Shown piece after piece: positions 24,916 through 37,378 of a stretch of 64,000 nucleotides of DNA. Origin of the DNA: Rutidosis leptorrhynchoides. Lineage: Eukaryota > Streptophyta > Magnoliopsida > Asterales > Asteraceae. Where the stretch lies: contig NC_092333.1 of NCBI RefSeq assembly GCF_046630445.1, forward strand, positions 183,456,501 through 183,520,500, in the 5' to 3' direction. A model generated the notes under the pieces. The model saw only the letters and a list, made by a program, of their open reading frames with translations, was not told the DNA's origin and did not search any database. The first letter of the stretch is position 1; the number at the start of each line of letters is the position of its first letter. Position numbers and translations under genes: made by a program.

Positions 24916-25857
24916 TCAACGTCTCCTTGCGGCATTCGCCACCGCCAACTCGGGACAATCCGGCTTGCGATGTCCCTCTTTATGACAATAGTAGCACATT
25001 CCGCCTTCACTTCTCGGCATCGTGCATTCCCACAACTTGTGACCCCTAACGCCACAATTGAAACATCTAGGCGCACGAGATTCCACCGCGCCCTTTACCA
25101 CTTTACTCGTACTCGCACTCGGACCCTTAGTCCTCTTACTCGGAGCACCATAAGAAACAACCCTTCCCTCACTTGAAGGTTCGCCCTTTTTCGATCGCGT
25201 ATAAGACTCGAAACCTCTAGCCACCGCAAATAACTCCGCAAACGACTTCGCGTAACCCCGGCTAATTTTGCTTTTCAAGTCATCGCTCAAAGTTCGATAG
25301 AAATCCTCCATCAACAAACGATCGTTCCCCAAATATTCCGGGCAAAAACGAGCCTTCGACATAAAAGTCGTCTTTAAAGTATTCAAGTCCATAGAACCCT
25401 GTTGCAAATTTCGCAACTCACAACGCAATTCCGATAAATCGGCTGAAGTTCGGAACTCCTCGAAGAATTCCTCCTTAAATTCGTCCCACGATAACGTCAT
25501 AAACGTTTCACCACCGACAAGATCAATCTTGCCATCCAACCAATCCTTCGCCCTACCCCGCAACAAACTAGTAGCGAGTCTCGTCTTTTTCTCGGGAGGG
25601 CATTCCATAGTACGAAAACACCCTTCGACATCCGAAACCCAAGTCGTACTCACCAAAGGATCCGGTTTCCCATCATACATCGGGGGTCTAGTCCTCATGA
25701 AGCTCTTAAGACAACGTTCCATTTCACCCCTATTTTGGAATTCGGAATACTTCCCATCCATTTCTTCTCGAAACGCTCTCATTTGCTCCGCAACGGCGGC
25801 CGCAACTCTAGCGTTAAATTCCGTGTCATTCGTCTCGGTCTCGTTTCGCGTCGTCAT
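24916..25857 (-). CDS. gag of element D (capsid plus two zinc knuckles)
   Basis: Ty3-type gag, about 313 residues from the start MTTRNETETNDTEF at 25857. An upstream in-frame Met exists at 26085, but the leader there does not look like gag. Capsid-like region about residues 60-200 (MYDGKPDPLVSTTWVSDVEG, RGRAKDWLDG, SWDEFKEEFFEEF, LYRTLSDDLKSKI-like). Then a basic linker and two CX2CX4HX4C knuckles near the C-terminus: CFNCGVRGHKLWEC and CYYCHKEGHRKPDC. It would form the particle shell and bind element RNA. The frame is open from end to end, unlike most fossils here, consistent with a young insertion; protease and pol do not follow. Confidence 0.85.
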   Translation of the reverse strand: MTTRNETETNDTEFNARVAAAVAEQMRAFREEMDGKYSEFQNRGEMERCLKSFMRTRPPMYDGKPDPLVSTTWVSDVEGCFRTMECPPEKKTRLATSLLRGRAKDWLDGKIDLVGGETFMTLSWDEFKEEFFEEFRTSADLSELRCELRNLQQGSMDLNTLKTTFMSKARFCPEYLGNDRLLMEDFYRTLSDDLKSKISRGYAKSFAELFAVARGFESYTRSKKGEPSSEGRVVSYGAPSKRTKGPSASTSKVVKGAVESRAPRCFNCGVRGHKLWECTMPRSEGGMCYYCHKEGHRKPDCPELAVANAARRR

Positions 25858-26283
25858 TCTAAAGAATGCAAAACGATTAGTCCACGCACGTATAAAACGA
25901 CACGCACAACACCACCCCATCTTGCTAAACACTCGTCGTACATCACTTGTTAGACACGATTTGCACCCGTAATAAGGTCTGCAAGTTCTTATTACGCACG
26001 CACGCCGCATCGACTCGTTAGTACAACGACCGCCTCGCTCGATGCTATAAACAAACACAAACAAAATTCTACGCGATAGAAGCACACGCGAGAATTACCC
26101 CACAACACAAATAATATATTAATAATATCCGCATTACTAATATAAACGTTAGTCAACCTATAAACAAGGCACTAACTAAACCCGTTCCTGACCCGAAATC
26201 CTACAAGTCCCGCAACAAATTACGCGCACACAAAAGTCTAAGTCTAGGCACTTATCTCAAGTCACCTAAATCCCTTAGACCAT

Positions 26284-26295
26284 GCTCTGATACCA
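26284..26295 (-). promoter_or_regulatory. Primer-binding site of element D
   Basis: Minus strand TGGTATCAGAGC, complementary to initiator tRNA-Met, two bases inside the 5' LTR. It fixes the orientation. Confidence 0.9.
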
Positions 26296-26297
26296 CT

Positions 26298-28656
26298 TGT
26301 AACAACCCAAACCATACCGCGTATAAAACCCCGTTAAATTTCATGACAAAAATTTTTTTTTGCTGACTGACCCAGTTGCGCGGCGCGCCAACAGGTTGCT
26401 CGGCGCGCAGAACCTGTCTGGCAGCCCGCTGTCCCATTTTACTTAAAATGCCAAAATGTTTGACCCGTTCCCGACGTTTTTAGCCAAAACGCTTTTAACC
26501 ATGAATTCATACATATAAAACTAACACGTTTAATTAATAAAATTAAGTTTACGAAGCGGGTCCCACAACGACCCATTTTACCACCTTAAGTACCGAAATA
26601 CAATATTTGACCAAAAGACTTTAATGCAATACAAAGCCGAGCATGGCGATTGGGGATACGCTACCCAATCCTAAATGATCCAAAAGCAAGTCACTAAAGC
26701 AACTATGCACGTCTTCTAGTCCTCGCGCTTACCCGAGCCACCATATCCGCATGCGATCTATAAAAAGAGTCAACAACGAGAGGGTAAGCTAATGCTTAGT
26801 GAATGATAACATACTACATACATATATATGTATAAAATGAATACGCCACACAAACAAATACCGCATACCGGGGCATCCAAGTATAAAGCATCTACACTAA
26901 GCATACCGTACGATCTAAGCAACGAGCTAAAGATACAACACAAAAGATAGTCCATCAACGACAAAGTAAACATCGCCAAATAGCTACACCCGGAGGGTTA
27001 GCTACAACACAACAACACATTAATATATATATATATAACAATATAAACGAACAAGGTTAACCCCTTAACCTCAAACACACGAACATTGGCCGAACAACCC
27101 GAGCCTTGTGAATTCGCACAACCCGAAATTCACTTCTCAACCATAAGATGACCGAACAACCCGAGTCATCATGAATCCGCACTACCCGAGATTCATTACC
27201 TCCAATAAGGTGACCGAACAACCCGAGTCACCATGAATCCGTACTACCCGAGATTCATTTCACAATACTAAAACCCACGGTCACGGGATTATAAAATCCA
27301 CCACACAACCATATCAACCCTTCGCCATTAGGGTTATAACAACCAAATCACAACCAAGTGTGATAACGTGCACACAAACGTGTACTTCGCCAAAGATGGT
27401 CAACCAAGACGCACAAACGTGCCAATTGGACTCATACACAAGTCCTTCAAATCCACCTATATGTGAAGTGAGCTCTATAACCGAGAATCACTTCACCCGA
27501 CCCGCACCCATCCTACACATACATATGCATATAGGATATTATCACTCACTTGAAGTCTTGAAGAAAGCTTCCAAGTAAACCGCAACTCGCCAATGGAAAA
27601 TACCTATTCCATTATCACAAATACCACAACACAATTAGATTGGATTCACAAATTAACCCAATTCGTCACTTAGTGCCATTTCGACCCAAATGCACTTCCA
27701 AGCACAAACCGTACCCAAACCAACCAATAATCACTAACACAAGTGAGAATGGTCATAATATGCCAATTAAACCCGAACTCAAGTGTTAAACACGTGTCAT
27801 ACCCATTTTGACACTTAAACCCTAATTTTGACCCATAAAGTCCAAAATCTCATCCTTTACAAGTTTTGACACCAAAACACATTTAACTCGGTTCTATACT
27901 TCAACTTAATCCATTTTAAGTTTATAAACCTCATTAAATCGCCAATCGGGTCATAGTCACCACCAAACCCTAATTTGACCCAAAGTCAAAGTTAGTCAAC
28001 CAAACAACCTCCAATGGGTTCCAATACTTCCATAATCGCTAACTAAAGTGATTAAACTAAATTTCAAGTTCTAAACATGGCCAATTGTTCACCAACCCAA
28101 AATCCACCAACAATTAACAATAAACCCGATTACTAGCATCACTAAACCCATTTCATCACCTAAAAGGGTATTACAACAAATTAACTCAAAACCCTAACTT
28201 GAATATCAAATCAAATAGATGAAATTCGGAGTTTGAGCTTACCAATACTATCACCGCGTAGCCGAGAACGAAAGGAACAACTTTAAAACTCGAGACTTTG
28301 ATCGATTCGAGCTTCTTCTTCCCCAAAACCTCAAATCTCTCTCTAGACCTCTCTCTCTCTCTAAGAATGGATGAGGATGATGAATGGATGTGAAATGATC
28401 CAAAGTTGGATCTAAACCAACTGATAATGCCCATAAATCCGGCCCCATGTGAAATTACCCAAATACCCTTCATTTAAAATAAATAAAACAAGATAGGTTC
28501 TGTCAGCGCGTTTGCGCGGCGCGCGGCCGCTTTGCGCGGCGCGCAGATTGACAGATTCAGCTCTTTTCCAATTTTAATATATATAAATATTCAACGAAGC
28601 CTGATCTCATATGCCTTTAATAAAGAAGTATACAAAATAAATATTCGGGTCTTACA
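26298..28656 (-). repeat. 5' LTR of element D
   Basis: Nearly identical to 20207-22549. It keeps two GC-rich words near 26375-26410 where the 3' LTR keeps one (21-bp difference). Followed at right by the target repeat TAGTC. No genes; open frames in it are copies of those in the other LTR and look accidental. Confidence 0.92.
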
Positions 28657-30128
28657 TAGTCCTCGTCCTCGTCTTCGTCATCATTGGCGGTTGTACCGGA
28701 AGGCCCAACTTGTGGTACGTGTCGAACACGGAAATTTGCAGGAAGATTCCAAATGTGTTCGATGAGCTTTTGTCGTAGTAGATGATGAATGGTGGAATCT
28801 CGCAATTCTTTATTAACCCGAATGTGCGCTTGAACCCTTTCTTCAATTGATCTCCTTGTACGACGAGCGGGCCTATAGTTTTCTTCAAGGTCACACATTG
28901 CCCTTCCATTGTCCTCGGTGATCATGTTGTGTAATATAACACAAGTGTGCATAATTCTTCGGATTCTTTCAACATAGAATTGTCGGGAAGTGTTTTTAAT
29001 TATTGCCCAACGACCTTGAAGCACTCCGAAGGCCCGTTCAATATCTTTTCGGGCAGCTTCTTGGAACCTTTTAAATTTTGCACATTCAGGGGTAGGTGGA
29101 CTTTTGAAAGACTTAACCAAAGTCGCCCATTCAGGATATATCTCATCGGTTAGATAATAACCTTTAGTGAAATTACACCCACTAACCGAAAAATTAAACG
29201 CATGTGCATTATCTTGAAGTAGGTCGTTAAATAAATCGGATTGATTAAGCACATTGATGTCGTTGTTTGAATCGGCGGGTCCAAAATAAGCGTGCCAAAT
29301 CCATAAGTCATACGATGCTACCGCTTCGAACATGATTGTTGGGTATCAATGATCGCCTCTTGTATAATGACCTTTATATCTATATGGGCAGTTTTTCCAT
29401 GCCCAATGCATGCAATCTAGACTACCCAACATGCCCGAAAAACCGTGTACTTCAGCATGCGCAGTTATAAGACGGTGTACGTCTTGTGGAGTCGGTTTTC
29501 GCAAATATTCAATAGCATACAAATGAAATACACTTTTACAAAAATTATTCAAACATTCGTATGACGTTTGTTGACCCATATGTAAGTACTCATCAAAAGC
29601 ATCAGGTGCAGTACCGTACGCTAATTGTCGTATCGCGGATGTGCATTTTTGAAAAATATTGAAACCAAGCAACCCGGTAGCATCCCGCCTTTGATGAAAA
29701 TATAAAAATATTCCGGAATAGGTTCTTGAGAATAATTAATTATACCTTGACAAATGCGTATGAAGAGTGGCCGACTCATTCTATAACGTTGGCGATAATA
29801 ATCCCCGGGAAAAGTGGGATTATCTGAAAAATAATCATTTCATAAGTGCATACCGGTTCCCTCTCGATCTCTATATAAAAATCTTCTAGGCGCACTTGGG
29901 ATCGGTTCGACGATTTCTTCTTCTTCTTCTAGATCTATCATATCGAGCAGATTGAGTGCGACATTACTAAAATCCGAACTCGCAGCATCTATTGCATATT
30001 TTGTGAGACTATCCAATTTTGGACCCATTTTTAGTGATTTTTTTAGTAATATTGAGGATTTAAAAGTGTGATATATATTAGTGTGGGATGAGAGTAAAAG
30101 TGTGATGTATGTTTATATGGGGGTAGTA

Positions 30129-30232
<104 letters not shown>

Positions 30233-31111
30233 GAGGTATTGAAAAAATAAAAATAAAAAAAATATTACAACGGCTATATAGCCGTTTAAACAGCACAATC
30301 AGACACTTCCTTCGTTCTCGAATATGCTTTGATGAAAAATCCCAGGGCGAAATAGGCGAGGGCGGCCGAGGGCGGCACCATTGCCATCGGCGCCCTCCCA
30401 CGAAGGTGATGAAGACATTCCCCATCACTTGCCGATGGGAATGGTCTAACCATCATTCGATTCTCAATAATCACAACCCTAGCCCAAGCTCCAGCCCTCC
30501 AACCGGCCCCACCAACATAAAAAAAATCCTAGAAAATAACAGTCAATTTACAACCTTAATCCCTCTAATAAAAATCACACAAGTCAGTGAAAAGCACACA
30601 ACTAAACAATTCAAATCAAGGAATGACGGTTTTTGCTCCAGCATTCGCTAATCTTAAAGCCGGTGCACTAAACTCGTTATCCGATCAACAAAAAGTCTCA
30701 TTAGTACAATTCCATGTGTTACCAACTTACATTACTCCTACACAATTTCAAACTATTAATAACCCTTTAAGAACACAAGCTGGTGATAATGGAAACAACA
30801 AATTTCCATTATATATATAAACTTCGGGCAATCAAGTGAATGTAACAAGTGGTGTGATCGAGGCATCAATATCGAATAGTTTGTACACTGATGGGTCACT
30901 TGCGGTATCAAGTGGACAAGGTTTTGTTACCCATGAGTCTGTTTGGTACGGCAGCTCCTGCCCCGCACCGGTGCCTTTAAAAAAAATGAAGTCTGGTGCC
31001 GATGATGATACCCCGGCGAGTGATGATGGTGCTAGTGTTGATGCATCGGGTGCGGTTGTTTTTAGCGGTTATTTGCATGGGATTCATGTTGGAATTATTG
31101 GTCTATTGTGA

Positions 31112-31245
31112 TGTTATATTTGTGAAAGTAGACGGTTGGGATCAATTTGTGGTTGAATATTCGTATATGTATGTATGATTTATTAAACTTCAAAAGGCTT
31201 TTTTAGTTTTAGCTGTTTGGTTGTCAATAAAAAAAGGTTCAATAT
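31112..31245 (+). terminator. 3' UTR remnant of the FLA pseudogene with AATAAA
   Basis: Follows the stop codon at 31109-31111. AATAAA lies at 31226-31231, 115 bp downstream, a usual plant distance for a poly-A signal. Confidence 0.5.
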
Positions 31246-32622
31246 CTTAGACTCATTTGTATATTAGGATGGAAAAATATTCAGAAGTCAACAACAAATC
31301 TATGCATAGATTGAACAAATTGCGGGTACAAGCTCACAGGGTTTTGTGATAAAACCATACAATTTTGGTGGCTTGGGCCACAAAAACAACACAGGTGATA
31401 TTTAACCAGTTTAAAGATGGAAAATAAAAACCCGATTCACATGGCCCACATTTTTAAAAATTAAGTATTTAAATTTAGGTCAAAGTACCTAGAAAGGTAA
31501 CATAAAAGACATTTTTTTTCGATAAAGGATATATGCGTTTCTTTCTTGCCCACAAAGGTCTCTTATTTCAATTTAGTGCCTAAAAGAGTCTTTAATTGAA
31601 AAATGATTGGAATTGAGGTAATATCTGACATGTGTCATTTTTAATTATTATTTTTATAATGACTTGTATATTCCACATGTACCTTGCTTGACACATCATT
31701 TTCCGGTCATCTTCTCCGATCAAATTCCGGCCAAAAAATTTTTTCCGTCAAATATGATATCTTAAACAATTACAATTCATACAATTTGTCATTTATCCTA
31801 AATTATACGAGTATGTAGATACAAATCCATAAATTCTTTCTAAAATCTTTATCCGTTTGTCCCCAAATTTAGTACAGAACATAACCAGCCCACAAATTGC
31901 TTCATCATCTTTGTTACATGCCGAGTTCACTCGAATCCACAACCTGAATTACAACCATGGGTTTCTATATATGATCTTTCAACATTCTTGTATCCTATAA
32001 TGAACATTCATGTACAATTAATCCTTATATAGAAAAATTCTATGGCAATTCATCTACTTGGATACACGTTGGCTAAGAGATGGATACACAAACTCGAGAT
32101 CTGACCGGAAGATATGGATACGCATTGGCATTCAGTTATGAAGCCCAAATCTGATTTCAAAACCCTGGCAACTACCCACCACCGGAACAATAAGAGAATC
32201 CATCACCACCGGAAGAGATCGGAGAAGATGAAACCGCGTCGTCGATATCGCTGCCGTTGATCTCGTCAATATACGGGTTTGGGGATGATGCGGTTGGGTC
32301 GGGGGCTTGTAGATTGAGGTTCGCAGTTGCAGACTTCGATTCAGGTGAGGACTTTTTTTGGATTCGGTGATCTAGGTGGCGTTTACTACTCACGGAAGCA
32401 GTAGCTTCTCGTTATTGGTGGGTTGGTGGTATCGGGGTCCCGTTTCCCCGAGTTGGTTGTCGTTTCATCAATGCAATAGGGCAATTTCAATCAGGTTCAT
32501 GTTTAACATTAGATTTACTTTCAAACAAATGTTCAATCTGTATTTGTAATACTTCATGTAATGGCCTAGATCATCGAGTCTCTCTTTTATTCATTTATAA
32601 TAATAATAATAATAATAATATG

Positions 32623-32673
<51 letters not shown>

Positions 32674-33539
32674 TATATGCATATTTGCAATTATTATAGA
32701 TTTTATTAACAATATCTTGTTAACAAGTATATAATACTTGTAAAATTAGGTAACTGTCACCACAAAATTAATACTCACATGCCCATATTAATTATCCAGT
32801 ATATTTTTTTTAAGTTGTCTCATATTAATTGTTTATTTTTTAAATAGATAAAACAATAAGGTTAAGTTCATTTATACTCATACTTTATGCATATGAGACA
32901 AAATAGTTAGATGAAAAGTAAGAGGTGAAATTGTAAATGTGACGAAAAGTTAGTGTGATAATAAAATTTCTTAAACTACGCATTTTTTGTCCGGAAACCG
33001 CTATATACAAGTGGTATAAACATGTTAACGATAATCCTTTACGAAGATCGACCCGGTAACCTTCTACTGACATAGTGGTGTGTAGTACTCTCTTATCTTA
33101 TCCCTTCATCATGTGCCCCGGCTCGGGACTGATCATTCAGTTCAGTCATTTTCGGCCAAGTCTCATTAATTGATCATAACGATATTATGAAAATGCTACA
33201 CATACCGATATATATATGAATAGAAAAATAATCACTTTGATATTAAACCGAATCGAACCCTGGATCTTATTTGAAATGCAAAAATCTCAAATTTCTATAT
33301 ACTGTATAATTATAATAGTTTTTAATGGACCTTAATCCAACACAATGGGCTACCTAAGCCCAACTTAAAGCACCCAAACTTGACTGCTTAATGCATTTTT
33401 CTTTAGAAATATTTTGTGGGAAAAGCTACTATATTCATATATCATTGACCAATAGTGACGATAGATGTATTTTTAGACAAAGTACAACACAATCATATTT
33501 CTAACTTGGACATTAAGTTAAAGTTACTAATCATTCTAT
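31246..33539. other. Intergenic stretch, no certain gene
   Basis: AT-rich sequence with a (TA)n array at 32621-32671. Apart from a doubtful minus-strand open frame (32172-32393) I see no coding signal and no clear element ends. Confidence 0.6.
32172..32393 (-). pseudogene. Doubtful minus-strand coding fragment, Ser/Asp-rich
   Basis: 73 residues beginning MSSKRHLDHRIQKKSSPESK and continuing with LNLQAPDPTASSPNPYIDEI and a Ser/Gly-rich end. Just upstream, another open stretch starts MKRQPTRGNGTPIPPTHQ (about 32467) and stops before it in the same frame. GC content is higher here than around it, and composition looks like the disordered N-terminus of a nuclear protein, so this may be a decayed first exon. 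I recognise no family. It may also be chance. Confidence 0.25.
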
Positions 33540-34080
33540 TTACGTTTGAAAAGCATATTCATCTGTCTTTGTGTTTCTTTTGTGACTCCATTTGTATCTA
33601 TTGTTTATCCCGACTGACAAGGTGAAAAGCATCCGAACTGTAGTAATAGGGTCACCGGTCACATGCGCACGCATTGCAAGAGCATGTTGGTGTTGGGCAA
33701 ATATATTGTATCTCATCCCACACCCTTCTTGCCTTAGCTTAGCGTAATGTGTATAGATGGACAAATTACCTTGATGTATCGTGATAATTGTTCCTCATAA
33801 TTCGTATGCTTAGGCGGTGCATCCACGAACCATTGCATTACATTTTTTTTAGTTGATTAAATCTTTCTAACCTTATTTGGGCACTGGATTTGTTCCATCA
33901 ACAACACGTAAAACATATCTTGTTCTTGAAATACAACGCTTAACTCATTTTCAATTGCTATAATTGCCATCTTCTACAAAATTTTAACCAACAACAATAT
34001 CGTCCTGGATGATCTCCAGAGGTAAGGTAATATGGAGAGGATATATCAATTGATGTTCCGTAATGTTATTGGGCTCTAAC
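33540..34080 (-). pseudogene. Ty1/copia gag fossil fragment
   Basis: The minus strand carries, in order, scattered blocks like the gag-polypeptide of plant copia elements: VVDGTNPVPK-like (about 33910), GNLSIYTHYAKLRQEG (about 33720-33770), and TVRMLFTLSVGINNRYK (about 33590-33640), equivalent to the usual 'FL.GIN..Y' block. Heavily broken, with many breaks. No LTR or other domain recognised nearby, so only a gag fragment remains. Confidence 0.55.
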
Positions 34081-34159
34081 TCATCGCCAACCATGTTTTA
34101 GTTCTGATTGATTTTCATTAACAAATTGCTAATTTCCATTGATTTGGTTGTCATATTTT

Positions 34160-35290
34160 TCTAGGAAATTGGAAAAATACACTTTTTCTTAAAATTTTCG
34201 GTAAAAATACCATTTATTTTTAAAAATTGGCATTATACACCATTAGGTCGAAAAACATTATGATTGATCACCATATAGTCTGGTCGACCATCTCATTTTC
34301 AAGGTGGTCGGCCAAATTTTCTTAAAGGCTTGGTCGACTACTTTGATTAGGTGGTCGAATTGTGTGGTCGAACAAAATGCACTATGTTGTCGTCATTTGT
34401 TTGGGAACCTCAAAAGAGTCTAAAAGAGTTAGAAGTTACGAATGGCACTACTAGAAGATGTACAAAGCGTATAGGAAATCTGATTTTGAATACCACTATA
34501 AAATACTATCTAAATGTCTTCCAGACAGTAAAACAAAACACTCACTGATGTATGGCTTAATAGATTTTCCAGACATCATGCATATCATGTTCGTTATGGT
34601 TACTTAACTACTAATATAGTAGAGTCCATGAACGCACTGTCAGTTCATGCAAGGAAACTCCATGTTACAATGCTACTTGAGTTCTTTAGAGCTTCGGTTC
34701 AACAATGGTTCTGGGAGCATCGAAACACTGATGATGGTTTAACAACACATGTGACACCATACGCAGAGCATAAACTGGGTAATCAAATCGTAAGTCTCTT
34801 ACTTGGATTATGAAACCGATCTCTAAAGTTAAGTTTGAGGTGATGGATATGAAAAAAGGGCGGGAAAGTCAATCTACAAGAAAAAAACTTGCACATGCAA
34901 ACAGTGGCAGTTTTCCGGTCTGCCATGTGAACACGTGATGACGGTAGCAAGGTATTACGGCCTATGTGATGTTACTAATCACGTTCGATAGTATTTCAAC
35001 ATTGAAACTTACAAGGCTGCATACATGGGAGATATTAACCCACTAGATCATATTTCTGAATGGATAGATCCAGGAAATCGACAAACTGTCCGGCCTCCGT
35101 TGGTTGAAAAAAGACAGTCAAGTCGAGCAAAGGGTACTGCTCGTATAATGTCCCAAGGAAAAGACAAATGCGATTTCAAATATAAAAGAAAATGCAATCA
35201 TTGCTTGGAATATGGACATTGTAGATCAGTTTTCACATCACATTATGATCTATCAGATCAAACACAAAAGTCAAAGTCTAAGTAAAAAAC
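34160..35290 (+). pseudogene. Mutator-like (MULE) transposase, C-terminal part
   Basis: Recognised blocks on plus: DVWLNRFSRHHAYHVRYGYL and NIVESMNALSVHARKLHVT with LLEFFRASVQQWFWEH (34545-34720), typical of plant MULEs just before the SWIM domain; TPYAEHKLGNQIV; then the SWIM zinc finger CTCKQWQFSGLPCEH (CxCx9CxH, about 34890-34935); then YFNIETYKAAYMGDINPLDH (about 34990-35050) and a final zinc-knuckle-like CNHCLEYGH. The DDE core should lie upstream and is not seen. At least two frameshifts (near 34800 and 34870) and a stop near 34990. An imperfect AT-rich start near 34160 may be the left inverted repeat; no right end found. Confidence 0.7.
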
Positions 35291-35987
35291 GAAGGCAAAT
35301 CCGAAGGGTACGGCCGTACGGGGAAACATGAAGAGTCATGCTCAACACAATTGGACTCAACTTACAATTTGAGTGATGATTAGCTTCTTCTATGTTGTTT
35401 AAATTTGTTTAACTGTCATGGATCTATTATGTTAGTTATGTTGTCTGTTTATGATTTGTGTTATTTCTTGTGTAATAAATGGTGTGTGAGATATTATTTA
35501 TTGTTCAAATGCACTTGTATTTTACTGAATTAGATGGTCGAGTACAGCTGAAATACAAAACAACACACTGGTATCATAGAAAACAAAAGTGAAAACTACT
35601 CAAAAGTAGTATTATGTTGTCTTACATACTCCCAAACAAAGATAAAATCAAACATTTCGCTATATTCAAGTTCTTACTGTCTTTCCCATATTGCATTCCA
35701 TTTATGACAATATTTCGCTATATTTCGCGACATTTCGCTATATTTTGCTATATTCAAGTTCTTGTGCACCTTTCAGTCTGTAAATCCTACGAATTAATCT
35801 TTCCCATATTGCATTCCATTGACGACAATATGCATAAATGAGGACCATTTGGACATTAGTTGGTCCATAGTTTGATTGATGCTTGGACCTCTTTGGTCAA
35901 AACTAATAGTAACCAACGACCAAAACTCAACACGTGATAACTGAGTGATTTTTGGATTTTGGATAAGTTAACCCAACAATTACATAA
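35291..35987. other. Gene-free stretch with an imperfect duplication
   Basis: No coding signal. Two copies of a block with CTATATTCAAGTTCTT and TTTCCCATATTGCATTCCAT occur at 35654-35712 and 35746-35831, separated by CGCTATATTTCGC-type short repeats. Possibly the tail of the MULE. Confidence 0.6.
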
Positions 35988-36713
35988 TGTGACGACCCGG
36001 AAATTTTCGACCAAATTTAAACTTAATCTTTATATAATTCCGACACGATAAGCAAAGTCTGTAAAGTTGAATCTCAAAATTTTTGAACTATTCAAATACC
36101 CTTCGACATTCTCGATGATTCACGAACAATTATGTGTAAATAGATACATATATACTCTTTAACTTAAAAACGTTAACAAAGTATTAAGTATATGATAATG
36201 TGCATTAAACTTATTGGTTTAAATATCTATTTGAATATATATGATAAGTTGGAATATTAATTGTATGAATAACTTGCGACGTGTATTTAAAACGTGTTTA
36301 TGAATATTGAATATATATTAACTTGGTTATAAAACGTTTGATAAATACTATTATATTAGTAAATAACAAGACGATGATTTATAGAAGCAAATGACCAAAA
36401 CAATCAAATGTATAAGTTATATTTCGAGTGATATAGTTTATTGATAATTTAAGTCTATATTTTGACAAAGGTACGAGTCACGAAACGTAAAGTACAAGTT
36501 TTCTAAGCGTACGAAAGGACGTTCGAAAAACCGGAACCGGGACATAAGTCGAGTGATGACGTACGACTTATCGGAACAAAAATTTCAAATCAACTATGCA
36601 CGAGAATATAATATAATATATAATTAATTAATATAAATTATATAAATTATATATTATTATATTATGTCGACGAACTACAAAACTAAAACAGATGTGAGCT
36701 GGAACTGAAGGCC

Positions 36714-36786
36714 ATGCGATCGCATAGCCATAAGCCTTCAGACTAATGCGATCGCATGGGGTGGCTGGCCAGGAAATGTCTATAAA
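36714..36786 (+). promoter_or_regulatory. Paired ATGCGATCGCAT palindromes and TATA box in LTR A
   Basis: Two perfect 12-bp palindromes 20 bp apart, the second ending 23 bp before TATAAAG (36781). Likely the LTR core promoter; the palindromes' role is inferred. Confidence 0.55.
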
Positions 36787-36836
36787 GCTCGATCGAAATT
36801 TGGTTTTGAAACACACACATATCTCTTACTTCCTCC

Positions 36837-36837
36837 G

Positions 36838-36926
<89 letters not shown>
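36837..36926. repeat. (ATT)n array, about 90 bp
   Basis: Uninterrupted (ATT)n about 50 bp downstream of the TATA box in LTR A. Confidence 0.97.
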
Positions 36927-36928
<2 letters not shown>

Positions 36929-37378
36929 GATTAATATTATTATTAATCTTATAGTCCGGAGTATTATTATTAGTATTATGAGTGGGTTATTTTCAAAACG
37001 AGTTTCGAGCGGGATAGAGCTAAGGAAATAATGGGTTATAGCTATGGAGGTTATGGGTAATGTTCGTGGGTATAGTTCGCAAGTAAAACCTAGTGTTTAT
37101 CATCTCTGTTGCGTCTACGTACTTTCCTGCAATATTGAATCACAATATTGATACGTGAGCATTCATATCTTATCTTTTATATATTAATAGTGTATCCATG
37201 TCTAGTGCTCGAGTATATATATTTATACATAGTTTCCATGGCGAAAAATCAATAACTTTTCATTTAGAAATCACGCAATTTCGATGAACGAATCAAAAGA
37301 TATGATCAACTGAATTATGATTGACGTTAATTGAAATTGCTTTTGAATCTGCAATTAAGATTTAAACAACTTGTTTAT

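Larger units (their letters stand above)
20207..28656 (-). mobile_element. Element D: gag-only LTR retrotransposon, TAGTC target duplication
   Basis: Two LTRs of about 2.35 kb (20207-22549 and 26298-28656), Met-tRNA primer site at the right, polypurine tract at the left, so orientation is minus. TAGTC stands at 20202-20206 and 28657-28661. The internal 3.7 kb encodes a long open gag but no protease, RT or integrase, like the non-autonomous 'TR-GAG' elements known in plants. LTRs differ by eye at about a dozen bases plus one 21-bp indel (about 0.5%), so this looks like the youngest insertion here, perhaps 0.2 million years. The structure looks whole for a gag-only element. Confidence 0.9.
20141..30028 (-). 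pseudogene. PIF/Harbinger transposase, interrupted
   Basis: A DDE transposase of the plant 'Plant_tran'/DDE_4 family, read leftward from MGPKLDSLTKYAIDAASS (30028). Blocks: acidic DLEEEEEIVEPIPSAPRRF; SDNPTFPGDYYRQRYRMSRP; FNIFQKCTSAIRQLAYGTAP (about 29670); GSLDCMHWAW with the first catalytic Asp (about 29415); HAYFGPADSNNDINVL with the second (about 29270); KDIERAFGVLQGRW with the Glu (about 29030). An acidic Asp/Glu tail follows. Element D is inserted in this tail at 28657; the tail resumes at 20206 as DYEEDEDEDNEEDEDCYNDD and stops at 20141-20143. Two in-frame stops (about 29847 and 29346) and one frameshift (about 29697) also break it. The DDE residues themselves are present. Confidence 0.85.
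35988..37378 (+). repeat. LTR fragment A, cut by element B
   Basis: Begins TGTGACGACCCGGAAATTTT, the same LTR start as elements 1 and C, and then follows LTR 1 for about 150 bp. Contains two ATGCGATCGCAT palindromes (36714-36725, 36746-36757), TATAAAG at 36781, and an (ATT)n array. It stops where LTR B begins. Whether the rest lies beyond the window or is deleted cannot be seen. Confidence 0.7.

Noticed and set aside
25529-25972. Plus open frames opposite the gag of element D
   Set aside because: Shadow frames of the real minus-strand gag.
24916-26085. Starting the element D gag at the upstream Met (26085)
   Set aside because: The extra N-terminus is Cys/Arg-rich and unlike gag; the downstream MTTRNETETNDTEF start is the usual style.
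35025-35285. An independent small zinc-finger gene
   Set aside because: It is the C-terminal tail of the MULE transposase in a shifted frame.
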